A stretch of 64,000 bases of DNA from Nepenthes gracilis (lineage: Eukaryota > Streptophyta > Magnoliopsida > Caryophyllales > Nepenthaceae). The notes below the pieces were generated by a model that made no database searches, was not told the origin of the DNA, and was given only the letters and a program-made list of their open reading frames with translations. Positions 25,376 through 37,055 of this stretch are shown here, in pieces; position 1 is the first letter of the stretch, and every line of letters begins with the position of its first letter. The position numbers were made by a program, and so were the translations under genes. The stretch lies in assembly GCA_033239525.1 (NCBI GenBank), contig BSYO01000028.1, positions 14,315,597 to 14,379,596 of the forward strand, written 5' to 3'.

Positions 25376-26956
25376 CTACTCCGGTTGGATCTGAAGGTAC
25401 GACATGAATATTCTATTACCTCTAGCATAATGTTGGATATCACATTGCTTTAAGTAATCCAACATCTCCATTTGCTTGACCTGCAAGTGTGCCACATAAC
25501 CCGATCGACGACTCAATGCGTCCGCAACTATGTTGGCATTTTCTGGCTTATACTGTATTTCACAGTCATAATCTTTCAAGAAATCAAGCCATCTCCTTTG
25601 CCTCATGTTAAGTCCCTTTTACGAGAACAGATACTTTAAAATTTTATGATCCGAATACACAAAGAACCTTTTACCATACAGATAATGTTTCCAAAATTTA
25701 AAAGCAAAGACAACAGCAGCAAGCTTGAGGTCATGAGTAGGATAATTTTTCTCATGTACCTTCAGTTGCCTAGATCCATAAGCCACAACCCTACCGTGCT
25801 ACATTAGTACACATCCCAAGCCTACTTTGGAGGTGTCACAATACACCTCATATCCTCCTGATCCTTCTGGAATCACCAACACTGGAGCAGTAGTCAGGCG
25901 ATCCTTCAGCTCCTGAAAACTCTGATCACACTCATCGGTCTACTCAAAATTGACTTCCTTTTTCAACAATCGCGTCAGGGGCATAGCGATTTGCGAAAAA
26001 TTTTTCACAAACTGCCGGTAGTAACCTGCCAAGCCTAGAAAGCTTCTAGTCTCTGTTACAGAAGTTGGCTTACTCCAGTTAGTAACAACTTTTACTTTCT
26101 TTGGATCAACAAAGATACCACCACCAAAAATCACATGACCCAAGAACATCACTTTTTCTAGCCAGAACTCACATTTTCCCAACTTAGCATATAACTTTTT
26201 CTTATGCAGTATTTGGAGCACTATCCTCTAATGGGTTTCACACTCCTTATAATCCTTAGAATAGATTAGAATATCATGGATAAAAATTACCATAAATTTA
26301 TCCAGATACTATCTGAATACTCTATTCAATAGGTCCATAAATGCCACAGGAGCGTTTGTAAGTCCAAAGGGTATAACAAGAAACTCATAGTGGCCGTATC
26401 TTATTCGGAAGGTAGTTTTGGCCATATCTTCTGGCTTAATCCTCAATTGATGATAACCAGACCTCAAATCGATCTTCGAGAACACTCGGGATCCTTGTAA
26501 TTGATCAAACAAATCATCAATACGTGGCAGAGGATATTTATTCTTGATCGTGACTTTATTTAACTCACGATAATCAATACATAGCCGCAATGACCCATCT
26601 TTCTTTCTCACAAACAAAACTGGTGCTCCCCAAGGAGACACACTTGGTCTAATAAAGCCTTTGTCCAACAGCTCCTATAATTGCAACCTTAATTCCTTCA
26701 ATTCAGCCGGAGCCATTCTATAGGGGGCCTTGGAAACTGGACCAATACTGGGAATAATAGAAATCTCAAACTCAATCTCCCGATGCAGGGGTAATCCAGG
26801 CAATTCCTCAGGAAATACATCCTCAAAATCGTGGACGACTTGGATGTCCTTCGCCGGCACCTCATGACTCCTAGTGATGCAGGCATAAGTTAGGTAAGCT
26901 TTACATCCGCTTTTTACTAGATGTTTAGCATGTAACGTCGAGATCATTACAAGCAT
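25376..26956 (-). pseudogene. Reverse transcriptase and RNase H of the Del/Tekay pol
   Basis: RT motifs read in order: [57 protein letters not shown], then the catalytic box as FIHD where FIDD is expected, so one catalytic aspartate is lost. LGHVIF and [11 protein letters not shown] follow. RNase H shows [38 protein letters not shown] and ADALSRRSG. In-frame stops lie at positions normally Gln or Trp (LQL*ELL, FE*TDE, LM*HGR, FS*KGL). Confidence 0.9.
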
Positions 26957-27136
26957 CTCCTACTTCTTGATATCTTGGAAGAAAAAGGTTTCCTTCATAG
27001 GGATACTAAAATAAACCTTCTCCCTAAGATAATCAATAGTAGTATGGTTCTCAACCAGCCAATCCATCCCTAGGATCACGTCAAAACCTCCCATGTTTAG
27101 TAACACCAAATCCACAACCAAACATCTCCCGTCTAC

Positions 27137-28362
27137 TTATACCACGCATCTAGGAAATATAACATCAGTGACTACGGGAAATCCAGTAGTGGTACATACC
27201 GATAATTCATAATTCAATATGCAAGGAGTAGTGACAATATGACATGTAAACCATGGAGAAACAAAAGAGTGGGTAGACTCGGAGTCAAACAAGATAGATG
27301 CAGGAACGCCACAAACAAGAAGAGTACCTTCCACGACATTTGGCGATACCCCTGGCTCCTGAATAGCCACTGCAAAGGCCTTAGCTGGGATAGTAGGATT
27401 TCTCTCATGCAACTTTGGGCAATCCTTGATCATGTGGTCGTGCTGTCCGCATTTGAAATAAGCTCTCGTTGTCCGGCGGCACGCCTGCCCCGGATGCATC
27501 TTCCCATAAGATGAGCAGTGTGCAACTGATGCCCTAGAATCAGCCATTGACTGAGCCGGCGCAACACTCTTTCCCTTCTCAGTCGTTCTCGTCTTTTTGG
27601 AAGACCCAAAAGATCCCCCAGTAGATCCGCCACCAACACCTGCTTGGCTGGCTACCCTCTTCGCGTAGAATTTCTCTATCTCCACCTCTTGTTCGTAAAG
27701 GACTGCCCGGTTCAATATATCAGTATACATCTCAAGCTTTAATGTGGTTAGCTGTTTCCGAATATCATCCCGTAATCCTTGCTGAAACATCTTCGCCTTC
27801 CTTAATTCGTCTTCTACATAGAAAGGTGAGAATCGAGACAGCTCGATAAACTTAGCATCATACTCCGTTACTGTCATGCTTCCTTGCCTTAGTTTCATAA
27901 ACTCCATCTCCTTTTGGTCCCGAAGACTGGATGAAAAGTATTTCTCCAAAAAAGCTTCCTCAAACGTGTCCCAAGTGATCATCCCATCGGGCATTCCTAG
28001 CGCCTGTTCCTCATGTCCCACCAGCTATCTACTTTGCCCTCCAATTTATACACGGCGAAAGTAACCTTCTCCTGGTCCGTGCACCCAATCACTGTAAATA
28101 TTTTCTTCATCCTCTTAAGCCATCTATCAGCTTCTGTTGGGTCGGGTTTTCCCAAGAAGTCTAACGCTTGTTCCACAGTGAACCGATCATACGTGGTTGG
28201 AGTTAGGATGGCTGGAGTTGGCTCAGTTGCAGGGACTGGAGCCATGTGCCTGTGCTCGACGAATTCCACCACGGTTGTCATCTTTTCCAACAAGTCTATA
28301 TAAGCGGCCTCCCAGTCATAGGGTGTATTACGGCCATTCCTTCTTCCTCTTCCACTAGCCAT
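27137..28362 (-). pseudogene. gag and protease of the Del/Tekay element
   Basis: The gag starts MASGRGRRNGRN at 28362. It contains the capsid-like part (WLKRMKKIFTVIGCTDQEKV; TWDTFEEAFLEKYF; MEFMKLRQGSMTVTEY) and a nucleocapsid knuckle, YFKCGQHDHMIKDC, whose first Cys is Tyr. A protease follows as ILFDSESTHSFVS, where the family has DSGATHSFVS, so the catalytic glycine is Glu. A frameshift near 28,020 separates the first 121 codons from the rest. Gag packages the RNA and the protease cuts the polyprotein (family knowledge). Confidence 0.9.
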
Positions 28363-28572
28363 CCTAAAATCAAGATAGGCACAATGTTATAATCCCAGCA
28401 AAAAGAAAGTATCCTTCAATCCCCAAAAATTATACTTAGTCTAGAAGCCAAGTCTTTCCTAAGGACTTTAATTGCCTAAGTTATCCTTGGCCCATTTCCT
28501 TTAGAGATTCGGTATGAAAATTCAAACCTATGCTTCCGCATCTTGATCAATCAATTCCTAAGGCATCTCATC

Positions 28573-28584
28573 TGTCTAATACCA
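28573..28584 (-). other. Primer-binding site (tRNA-iMet type)
   Basis: The minus strand after the 5' LTR reads TGGTATTAGACA, close to the canonical TGGTATCAGAGC complementary to initiator tRNA-Met. Confidence 0.8.
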
Positions 28585-28586
28585 AT

Positions 28587-31060
28587 TGTGACGGAACAAA
28601 TTTTTTTTTTTTTGCAGTCCACCGTCGATCTTCTGAAACTGACACCAAGTTTCGGTGTTCAGGTCTGGGCCGATCATGCCTTTCAAATCATAGAATCACA
28701 GATGCCGTCTAGGACTTATACACATAGCGAAAGTCAATCTATTATCCAACGGAAGCATTTACATTCATTCCCATAAAAATTCAGTCTAGAATATATATAG
28801 TCATGAATGCCTAATCACAAAAGTTGATCAATTCTAACGGATCATTACATTAATTGCTCTTTCGCAGCAGTCATCAAAAAGGTGCTTTTGAATCCTTACA
28901 AACCCTTTAGATCGGCTCTAATCACTCCGTCTCATCAGGCACAAATTCTAAATTTCCATCTGGGGGGAAAATAGAAAACAGTGAGTCAGAGCTCAACAAG
29001 GTATATGCCGATATTCCATAAAACGTTTGTGCTTTCAACAGTTACAGATACATATACAGAATATCATTTGGTTGGAATCATGCAGAACACTTAGAACAGT
29101 TAATGCAGGAAGTCATGCATCATATAAATATATAGTATTTGGCCGAACAAAAGCTAATCAGAAAATCGAAACAGATAATATTTGAGCACAAAATAAGGTT
29201 AGCCACATTTTATCTTCTTTTATTTCTTGCTAACGGAAGGGGGGGCTTTAATCTAGGATAGATTGTACACATCTCCTCACAATCACGGCAATACCTCATT
29301 GTACAAAACCCAGAGAATGGCTCCCACTTTCTCATTGTACAAAGCCCTAAGGACGGCTATCACTACCTCCTTGTACAAAACCTCGAGGATGGCTCTCACT
29401 TTGGTTATCCTAGATTATCACCTTAATGTCCTAAGGCATGCCGGAGTACCTTGTCTTCCAAGGCTAAGGTCTGAACTTATTTGTTTTATCAAAAGCCGAT
29501 TCATATTTCCTTTGTTCATCACAAGCCGATTTCAAAGTTTCAGTACAGATGTCGGTTTTAAATCATAATACAAGGCTGGTTTCAAAAATTATAATACAAA
29601 TGCCGATTTCAAAATCACGATATAATGCCGGTTTTAAAATCATAGTACAAATGCTGTTTTCAAAATATGATACAATGCCGGTTCAAAATCACAAGGCAAA
29701 CGCCGGTTACAAAACTACATTACAAGACCGGTTTTAAAATCACAAAGCAATGCCGTTTCAAAATTTCTACACAAATGCCGGTTTTGATTAAGGCCGATTT
29801 CAATTATTCTATAAGGCTGGTTATTTTACTAATCAAGGCCGGTTTCAAAATCACAAAGCAATGCCGGTTTTAAAATTTCTACCCAAATGCCGGTTTCGAT
29901 TAAGGCCGATTTTAATTATTCTATAAGGCCGGTTTCAAATTATTTTACTAATCAAGGCCGGTTTCAGAATCACAAAGTAATGCCGGTTTCAAAATTTCTA
30001 CACAAATGCCGGTTTCAATTCAAGGCTGGTTTCAAAATCAAAGAGCAAATGCCAGTTTCAAATTATAACACAAGTGCCGGTTTCAAATCGAGGCCGGTTT
30101 CAAATCAAAGAGCAAATTCCGGTTTCAAATTACAACACAAGTGCCGGTTTCAAATCAATACCGGTTTCAAAATCAAAGAGCAAATGCCTGTTTCAAATTA
30201 TAATGCAAAGCCAATTTCAATTATTCTTGGCCGGTTTCAAAGTTTGGGTAATGCAAGTGTCATACAAGCCGGTTTACTTTTTCATAAACAAATAATTGCT
30301 TAGCATTCAAATTTCATGCGTGCGAACATCATGAAATAACTGAACATCATTAGTTATACTTGCATTAAAAACATGAACTCAAAAACAGGGAGTGCTCTTG
30401 CATTACAAACATGACTTTAAAAAGGGTGAGTACACTTGCAATATTATGAAGTTAAAAATAGAGTGTACACTTACAATATTCTTAAAAACAGAAAGAGTAA
30501 CGTCCGAAATACACTTGCCTGACGGTCATCTGCCCACCCTTACAGTCTGAAAGCTTTCCTTCCTTCTCTACCCCTTACTGTTCTTCTTGCTGGTTGCTCG
30601 TGCCAGCTTCCTTGATCGAAGTTGAGTATTTATAGAGGAGGGTTAGGTGGAGTAAGTGGGGGTAAGCTACCCACCTCGTACTTCTTCTCAGACATTAGGT
30701 GGGAGTAAGTAGTCTAAGCTACTTACTGTGGTACTTCATCGCAGATGGCCAACGAAGTGGTTTACTTACTTCATTTAGTTAGGGCCTAGTTGGTTTCTAA
30801 CTAATTTGTAAAGTTGGTCATTATCTTTAGTTACCCTTAATTTATTCCGGTCAATTCTTTGGTCAGCGCTCAGGGTCGGTCATCATTTCACTTCTTTTAT
30901 TCAAGTCCGGTCAACCTTTTTTAAGGCCGGTCAACTCTTTGGGTTGGTCAACATCCGGTCAACTTCATCTATTCCGGACTTCAGACAGTCCGGCCTTAAG
31001 CCACTCCGATTTAATACTTTATTCCAATTTTAAGTTTTCTTTTGAAGTTGAGATCTCACA
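28587..31060 (-). repeat. 5' LTR of the Del/Tekay element (2.47 kb)
   Basis: Starts TGTGAGATC on the minus strand at 31060 and ends TCCGTCACA at 28587. It is about 0.8 kb longer than its partner because of the internal array at 29470-30270. Confidence 0.9.
29470..30270 (-). repeat. GCCGGTTTC repeat array, only in the 5' LTR
   Basis: About 30 copies of a GCCGGTTTCAAA core, spaced roughly 20-35 bp. They are organised in part into a higher-order unit of about 120 bp. One such unit runs from about 29730 and repeats from 29852 and 29971, each with CACAAAGCAATGCC, AAATTTCTACxCAAATGCC and AAGGCCGATTT. The partner LTR passes directly from CCAAGGC to CGGTCTAC at 23108. Open frames here follow from the repeat. 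Confidence 0.9.
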
Positions 31061-31065
31061 AAGAC

Positions 31066-31331
31066 ACTATCAGAAAAGCGTAAACCACAGTAAAATTATT
31101 TTAACAAGTATCTTCACCTGTATCCTTTCATTTTCCTTTCCTCAAAGAAAGATTCTAATTTGAGTATCGGAGGAATATCAGGAAGTGAGTCCTGCCAATC
31201 TTTTGACCGTACTTTATTGTGTTATACAGTATTCAGATTAAGAGTATACAGAGACCGGATCCGCCTTCAGACCCGACGCACAAATCTTTACTCCCTAATC
31301 CGTACTATAATTTCGATTTGAGAACGCACCA
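31066..31331 (+). repeat. Tat 5' LTR, second part
   Basis: Continues the LTR broken at 22237 and is collinear with 42967-43234, sharing for example TATCCTTTCATTTTCCTTTC. It ends GCACCA next to the PBS. Confidence 0.9.
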
Positions 31332-31350
31332 TTGGTGCTGTTTGTGGAAA
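31332..31350 (+). other. Primer-binding site of the Tat element
   Basis: Reads TTGGTGCTGTTTGTGGAAA right after the LTR, a mutated form of the TTGGCGCCGTCTGTGG-type site. Confidence 0.65.
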
Positions 31351-31391
31351 GCGACTAAAAATTCGACTACCATACTCCTATAAAAGTCAAC

Positions 31392-33110
31392 ATGGTGAAC
31401 ACACGAGCGCAAGTTAGTTCACCAGTAAAAAATGCCACCTCATGTGGCAATTGCCCTCCTAAGGCTAGTCGGGTGGATAATCATCCCAACCCCTATATAT
31501 GGGAGCTTGCGATGATAATGGATGACATTTTCAAGGTTGTTCAGACTATTTGCACAAGACTTGATGAGTGGCCGAAGGGAGCAACATCTTCCGCCTCCCA
31601 AATAGCAACTTCCAAGCGAAGGAAGAGAGGAAGTGCTCAACAGTTAAAGGTCGACGGCCTGAAGATTTCGGCACCCAAGCTGCCTCGAGTAACAAAATCC
31701 CAACGCGCTGAGAGGGTCGTCTGAGTTTTAAAACCCAAGAGGATAGCCTTAAGAGGCAAAATTCTCGTTATTTTTGTGATGATAAAGAGCCCACGTATTA
31801 GACAAGAGCCTTACACAGTGCGTATCCTCCAAAAGTTATGAGCCGTCTACCTCTCAGGCCACACAAAGTCCTTTGGAATCGAGGATTTTCCTCAATGAGA
31901 AGAGGATGGCAATTCATTTCCAGATGGAGAAAAAAGTTAAAAAATATGGTAGCACATTTTTGGAGGAGACGCCGAACAATGACCTACTGACTTGCAAAGA
32001 TCTCCATTGACGATGGAAGTGCTAATCTTATGGACCATCTAAACTTTATCTATACTCTCCTAAGCTTTCACAATTTTGATGAGCTAACAATGTATCTATA
32101 CTTCCCGTTGACTCTCAAAGGGATGCGCGAGTATGGTTCTATCGATTTTAGTCGAACTTAGTCCGAATGTTCCAGAATTTGGCTGACAATTTTTGTCCAT
32201 ATTCACCTCTTACCGAAGGGAGGAGAAGTAACTATGACATTTTGCCCGGGTCAAGTAGGGGACAAATGAATGTTTGAAAGAGTTCCTGACTAGGTTCATG
32301 ACTGAGGCGAGGAAGATACTTAAACTCACTAATAAGGTGAAGTTGAGTACCTTCATATCGACTTTGGAGCCTGGGGATTTCTTCAAGCATCTTGCCCACA
32401 AGGACCCACCAACTTTCAGAGAGGCTGAGGTCATTGCTCAAGCTTATATAGCGATCAAGAGGCTAGTAAAGAAAAATGGTCAGACCGAGGAGACCAATTC
32501 CGCCAAAGGGCAGTGAAAGGAAAGAAAAAGAACGGAGACCACATGGGTTCCCAAGAACCAAGGAAGTAACGAAGTCCTGAGCCGACGGCACGAAGGGAGT
32601 TCAAGCCTCTGGACTTGACTCATTTGAATGACTCTCATACCAATATTCTGATATAGATTTGGGATGAAAAACTTTTCAAATGGCTGAAGCCATTGAAGAA
32701 CCCATATGGAAGTGACCAGTTAAAGTACTGTCATTACCATCGGTGCGGGGGCTACAACACCGAAGAATGCCAGACCCTGTAGAAGGAAATTGAAAAGTTG
32801 ATCCGGAAAGGACACCTCATCCATTTTCTACAAAGATCTGGAATAGACTTTCGAGAAGTAGATGGAGAATAGCCCGAGAAGCTAAGGAACCGAGTGGCAG
32901 TTGGGGTCGTGAATATGATTACAACACGTCTAACACGGGATGACATTCCGAAGAGCTCAAGAATGGCCGCTGGCTACAAGAAGACAAGGGTAGGAATTAC
33001 AGATAATATCATTAGTTTTTGTAACAAAGATATGACACATATAACTTTTTCACATTCTGATCTTTTGGTTGTATTTGCGCTGGTCTCTAATGGTAATGTA
33101 AACTATTAGT
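31392..33110 (+). pseudogene. Tat gag, fragmented
   Basis: The start MVNTRAQVSSPV is at 31392. Later pieces include MDHLNFIYTLLSF (about 32,030), a capsid stretch with KEFLTRFMTEARKI (32274-32516), and the Tat-type zinc finger CHYHRCGGYNTEEC at about 32,728, followed by EIEKLIRKGHL. A last piece at 32894-33109 has NMITTRLTRDD and ITFSHSDL. The frames alternate, and several stops interrupt them. Confidence 0.85.
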
Positions 33111-33118
33111 TGAAATAA

Positions 33119-33646
33119 GTGTTTTTTGATAATGAAAGTTTAAGAAATTTTCTTTATCTCGATACATACTTTAAATTAGGATTAAAAAGAAATCAAATGA
33201 AAACCAACGAGGGACCCTTATACGGACTTGATAATGAACCGGTACCTGTTCAGGGGGTCGTCCAGTTTGAAGTCATGCTGGGCACTTATTCGAGGGCGGC
33301 CACCAAAATACTTTATTTCTTGGTAGTAGACCTTCCATTGGTCTACGATGCCATCATCGGACGTGTCTATTTAACGGCTTTTGGGATAGTAACTTCGATC
33401 CCGCATTTGAAGATGATGTTCCTGACTCTGTATGGCATAGGGGAAGTCCTTGGCTACCAGATGACCAGGCGAACATGTTACTTATCCCAAATCACTCAAA
33501 TACCCTCCGGTCAATCATTAGAGGACCCTGACTTCCGTGACGACACCACTTGGTTGCAAGCTCAGTCTGAAGAATTTACGGACTGGATCCCTTTGAACCC
33601 TAATAATATAAAGAAGTACGTTCAGATTGGAAGTTCTCTACCGTAG
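33119..33646 (+). pseudogene. Tat aspartic protease
   Basis: An open stretch of 175 codons. It has the retroviral-type layout VFFDNESLRNF, then GVVQFEVMLG, then VDLPLVYDAIIGRVYL. The active-site triad is DNE where the family has D-G/S-G-S, so it should be inactive. It would process the Gag-Pol polyprotein. Confidence 0.85.
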
Positions 33647-33689
33647 CCCCTACGAAGCCAACTATCGGTTTTCTTCGATAGAATTTTGA

Positions 33690-34136
33690 CTTTTTTACAT
33701 GGATACCTATCGATATGTTAGGAATACCGACTGAAGTAATGGTTCATAAGTTGGACCAAGATTCCGGTCATAAACCTGTTCTGTAGAAGAGAAGGAATTA
33801 TTCGGTTGAAAAATTGGTTACCATTCTTGAGGAGGTGAATAAACTACTCGATGCTGGATTTATTAGGTAAGTTCAATATCTAGATTGGTCGTTTAACGTG
33901 ATCATGGTCAAGAAGAGTAATGGGAAGCAAATGATGTGTGTTGATTTCACCAACGTTAATAAAGTATGTTCGAAGGATAGCTTTCCATTACCGAGGATTG
34001 ATCTGCTCGTAACTCAACATCCAGACACGAACTGTTGAGTTTCATGGATGCATATTTAGACTACAATTAGGTTCGAATGAGCTTAGGGGATGACGAGCAT
34101 ACATCATTTATGACTGACTAAGGGACATACTGTTAT
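33690..34136 (+). pseudogene. Tat reverse transcriptase, N-terminal part
   Basis: The fragments HKLDQDSGHKPV, EEVNKLLDAGFIR, VNKVCSKDSFPLPRIDLL and FMDAYLDYN follow the order of Tat RT. A frameshift occurs after DFTNVNK...QHPDTN. The domain breaks off after GTYCY at 34136, where the solo LTR entered, and resumes at 36833. Confidence 0.85.
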
Positions 34137-36832
34137 TGTAATAACTCGAGTTTTCAAAACATGATAATTAGGAGAAAGATAGGCTCCGTAGGAATACCGA
34201 TTTCTGAAATATGATAAAAGATGAGTAATTAAATTAAAATAGGTAAATTAAGATCAAAGAGTACGGGAGGAATTTGGTTGAAAAGCCCAAAGATCCGGAA
34301 TCGGTAAATCAAAAACTGAAATTATAAACCGAAAAATATTAATCTGTAAATAAAATTTTGGATTTTAAATTGTGATAATCATGACTTATTAAGGTCATAT
34401 AATCAAAAGTAGGGTCCAAGAAAGTGAAAAATTGGGTTAGAATAGTCAAAACGGGTCCCGAGTAGCAAAAATGCGAAGTAGGCTTGCTGTAGGCCTAACT
34501 CGTGCCTGTCGTGGGCTCGAGCTCCTAGCAAGCGCACAATCTAGATCAGCAGTGCTTGCTGCTCGCTCTATGAGCGCTCGAGCGCAGCCGGACAGTGAGC
34601 CTGCGCCTGTTACACGCTCGCCTAGCGCTCGAGCGTCAGGCTGTTTTAAAATCCCGTGCTGCTTCGCGATTTTGATTTTCCTGGCTACCCAAACCCTATC
34701 TAGAGAGAGAGCGCCAAATAAGAGAGAGAAAGGAGGGGATCAAGGCTGTGGAGTCCGAATTCATTCAAGAGTTAGTTACAAATGTTGTAGATCGGGACGA
34801 GACAAGTACACTCATATCCACCTCTTTCATTTTCTTACACTTTTGTCTTATTTTCTTCGGGATTATCATTTCGATACTCAATTAACTTTATATTTTATGA
34901 TTCTCAAGTCCCTAGCATGCTTATATGTTAATTTGATGCCCAAATTTGTAGTATTGATAAGGATTCGGACGATATAAACCCTAACCTCCACGCCCGGTCA
35001 AATAACCCACGGATTTTTTGGGCTTTTGCTTAATTTGGGAGTAGAATATGATTATTCATGGCTTGGGTAAGTTAATTTGTCGATTGGGTATCCGAATTTG
35101 TAGTTATGTATGGATATTCATTCGCGAAGCCCCTAACCCACACTCGGATATCGTTTGAGTTTCGATTTGGAGTTAAATGTATAATTTAACTTGGGATTAT
35201 AGTTACTCATGTCTTGGGTTCAATAAATTACCCGTTGGATGTTTAAAATTTTGATAATAAATCAATATATGTTCACGTGCACTGTTCACGGATACTGTTC
35301 ACGTGAGAACTTCGAACGATATTTTATGTATTTTTTCTATATTTAATTGCTAATCAAGTGATACATATATTTGTGCAAGTTCAATTATATAATCCGGAAG
35401 CTTCGGTATGTTCAATTATGAAGAAAATCTGTGTCCGAAAAGCTCTTGAAGTTAATCTACTCTTCGATGGTAAGAGTTTTAAATCTTCTCTGTACATATA
35501 ATATCCATATGAAAGTTAAATTATGAAAAGATTGAAATCCGCAAGCAAGACAATAAGTTCCTGAATAACTGGAGGAGAATTGATGAATCTGATCTTCCAG
35601 ATGAAGATATCTGTGAAAAGATGAATCTGTTCTCCCAGGAGGAGATATCTGTGAAAAGAATCTAATAGAACTCCCTCAAAAGGAATAAGTAAACATAAAA
35701 CTAGGAACTGCATTCATGTTTCTGATGGGTAACGCCCCTAGGCATGTCACTAGTATGACAGTGGAAGCTCGATGGAATTATTCTGGCTGCTTGTTGTAGC
35801 GGGTGATATTAGGGACATTTCTTAGGACGTTACGGTGGTAATCGAGGATAACTCCGTCCATAAAATTATACGTGTTTCGCCCTTCCCCAGTGCGTTAACC
35901 TAGAGGATAGAAATTCTATATCTGACCTGCCTTCGGGAAGTAATTCTGTTCTGATCCCACTAGAATGGATACTTCTGTTCTATTTTTGGCCTTAGATTAT
36001 GTGGAGTGAACACAATTTATCATCGATTATTTGCTCCCTTTGGCTAGTAGGGTCCCCTAGCTCGGCTTTGTAAAGATGAGTGATTATACTTAATTTGCGC
36101 CCTAAAGAAAATAAGAATAAAGAGAGAAATCAATTGCACTGCAAGTATGCTTAATTAAGCTCTGTCTATGCATATCTCCATGTTCACATATATTTCTTCT
36201 GCTTAACTTCGTTATTATTGTTTATTGTTTTGATATGACATACTTGTTGAGTTATTAGTTCACTCTTACCTCTTATTCCTTTCAGATAAGAGTTATGTGT
36301 TAACGTCCGATTAGTTAGAGTAAGGCGAAAGATAAGCTAAATAGATCGATTGAACTCTGATGACTTGTAGTTTTGTATATGTTTAATGTAATAGAATGAA
36401 AATAATTAAGTCAGATTTATATTGTATAATGGAATATGGCATGATATGTTATGTATTATTGTAGATTTTGTTATGCTTCCGCAGGTGGTTGATATATTTA
36501 GTTCTGCTTTCGCTATTGCTTGATTATGGATTTGTTTAGGTCTAGATGGCATCTCTATTTAGATCTAATGTGGTAGTTGTGAATACTGTATTAGAGTCAT
36601 GGATGATATGACATTTGTCGATCCTATGTGTGTATTGTGTTGAATGTTGAAGTCTGAGGATTTTATATGCTTGTATAGGTATTAATTAAGCAGGTTGTAT
36701 AAATGATTTTTGGTCCAATTATAAAGAAAACTCTACCCGATTTTCGATAGAATTTCATATTATTTAATTATAGGCATTAGTTTGATACGTTTATTGACGG
36801 ATGTTATTAAGAAAATAACCCGTTCCGTTACA
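34137..36832 (+). mobile_element. Solo LTR of a gypsy element, 2.7 kb
   Basis: Begins TGTAATAACTCGAG and ends TTCCGTTACA. It is flanked by a perfect GTTAT target duplication (34132-34136 and 36833-36837) and splits the RT reading frame exactly between GTYCY and KFIPFG. It has no internal coding domains, PBS or second LTR, so it is a solo LTR left by LTR-LTR recombination. The 168-codon open frame at 34471-34977 shows no family similarity. A 12-bp palindrome GCGCTCGAGCGC (34574-34585) recurs with one change at 34625-34636. Confidence 0.85.
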
Positions 36833-37055
36833 GTTATAAATTTATACCCTTCGGACTAAAGAATACCGGTACCACCAACTAGCGATTCGTCAACAAAATA
36901 TTCGAGACCCAGATCGAACGAAATATGGAAGTGTATGTAGATGACATGCTTGTCAAAAGTAGGGCAACCGATGACCATATTCGTGATATGGATGAGGCAT
37001 TCAATGTCCTCCGGACACACCAGATGAAGCTCATCCAACAAACTGTACATTTTAG
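36833..37055 (+). pseudogene. Tat reverse transcriptase, C-terminal part
   Basis: Resumes as KFIPFGLKNTGTTN*RFVNK, then MEVYVDDMLVKS with the catalytic YVDD box intact, then DEAFNVLRTHQMKL. A TAG replaces the expected Gln of TYQR. Confidence 0.9.

Larger units (their letters stand above)
22238..31060 (-). mobile_element. Del/Tekay-type chromovirus (Ty3/gypsy), complete but mutated
   Basis: A full-length element with TG...CA LTRs and a perfect AAGAC target duplication at 22233-22237 and 31061-31065. The paired Tat LTR (around 42960) shows the undisturbed site. Order on the minus strand: 5' LTR (31060-28587), tRNA-iMet PBS, gag and protease, RT, RNase H, integrase, chromodomain, PPT, 3' LTR (23897-22238). 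The conserved CGAGGACGAAATTTTTTT tail before the PPT is typical of this clade. Several stops and one gag frameshift make it inactive. Confidence 0.95.

Noticed and set aside
29549..30303. Several plus-strand frames of 60-138 codons
   Set aside because: They follow the GCCGGTTTC array and encode only repeat translations such as PVSNxxxKC.
34471..34977. A 168-codon frame in the 2.7-kb solo LTR
   Set aside because: It lies inside an LTR, has no recognisable domain, and its N-terminal half follows GC-rich palindromic repeats.
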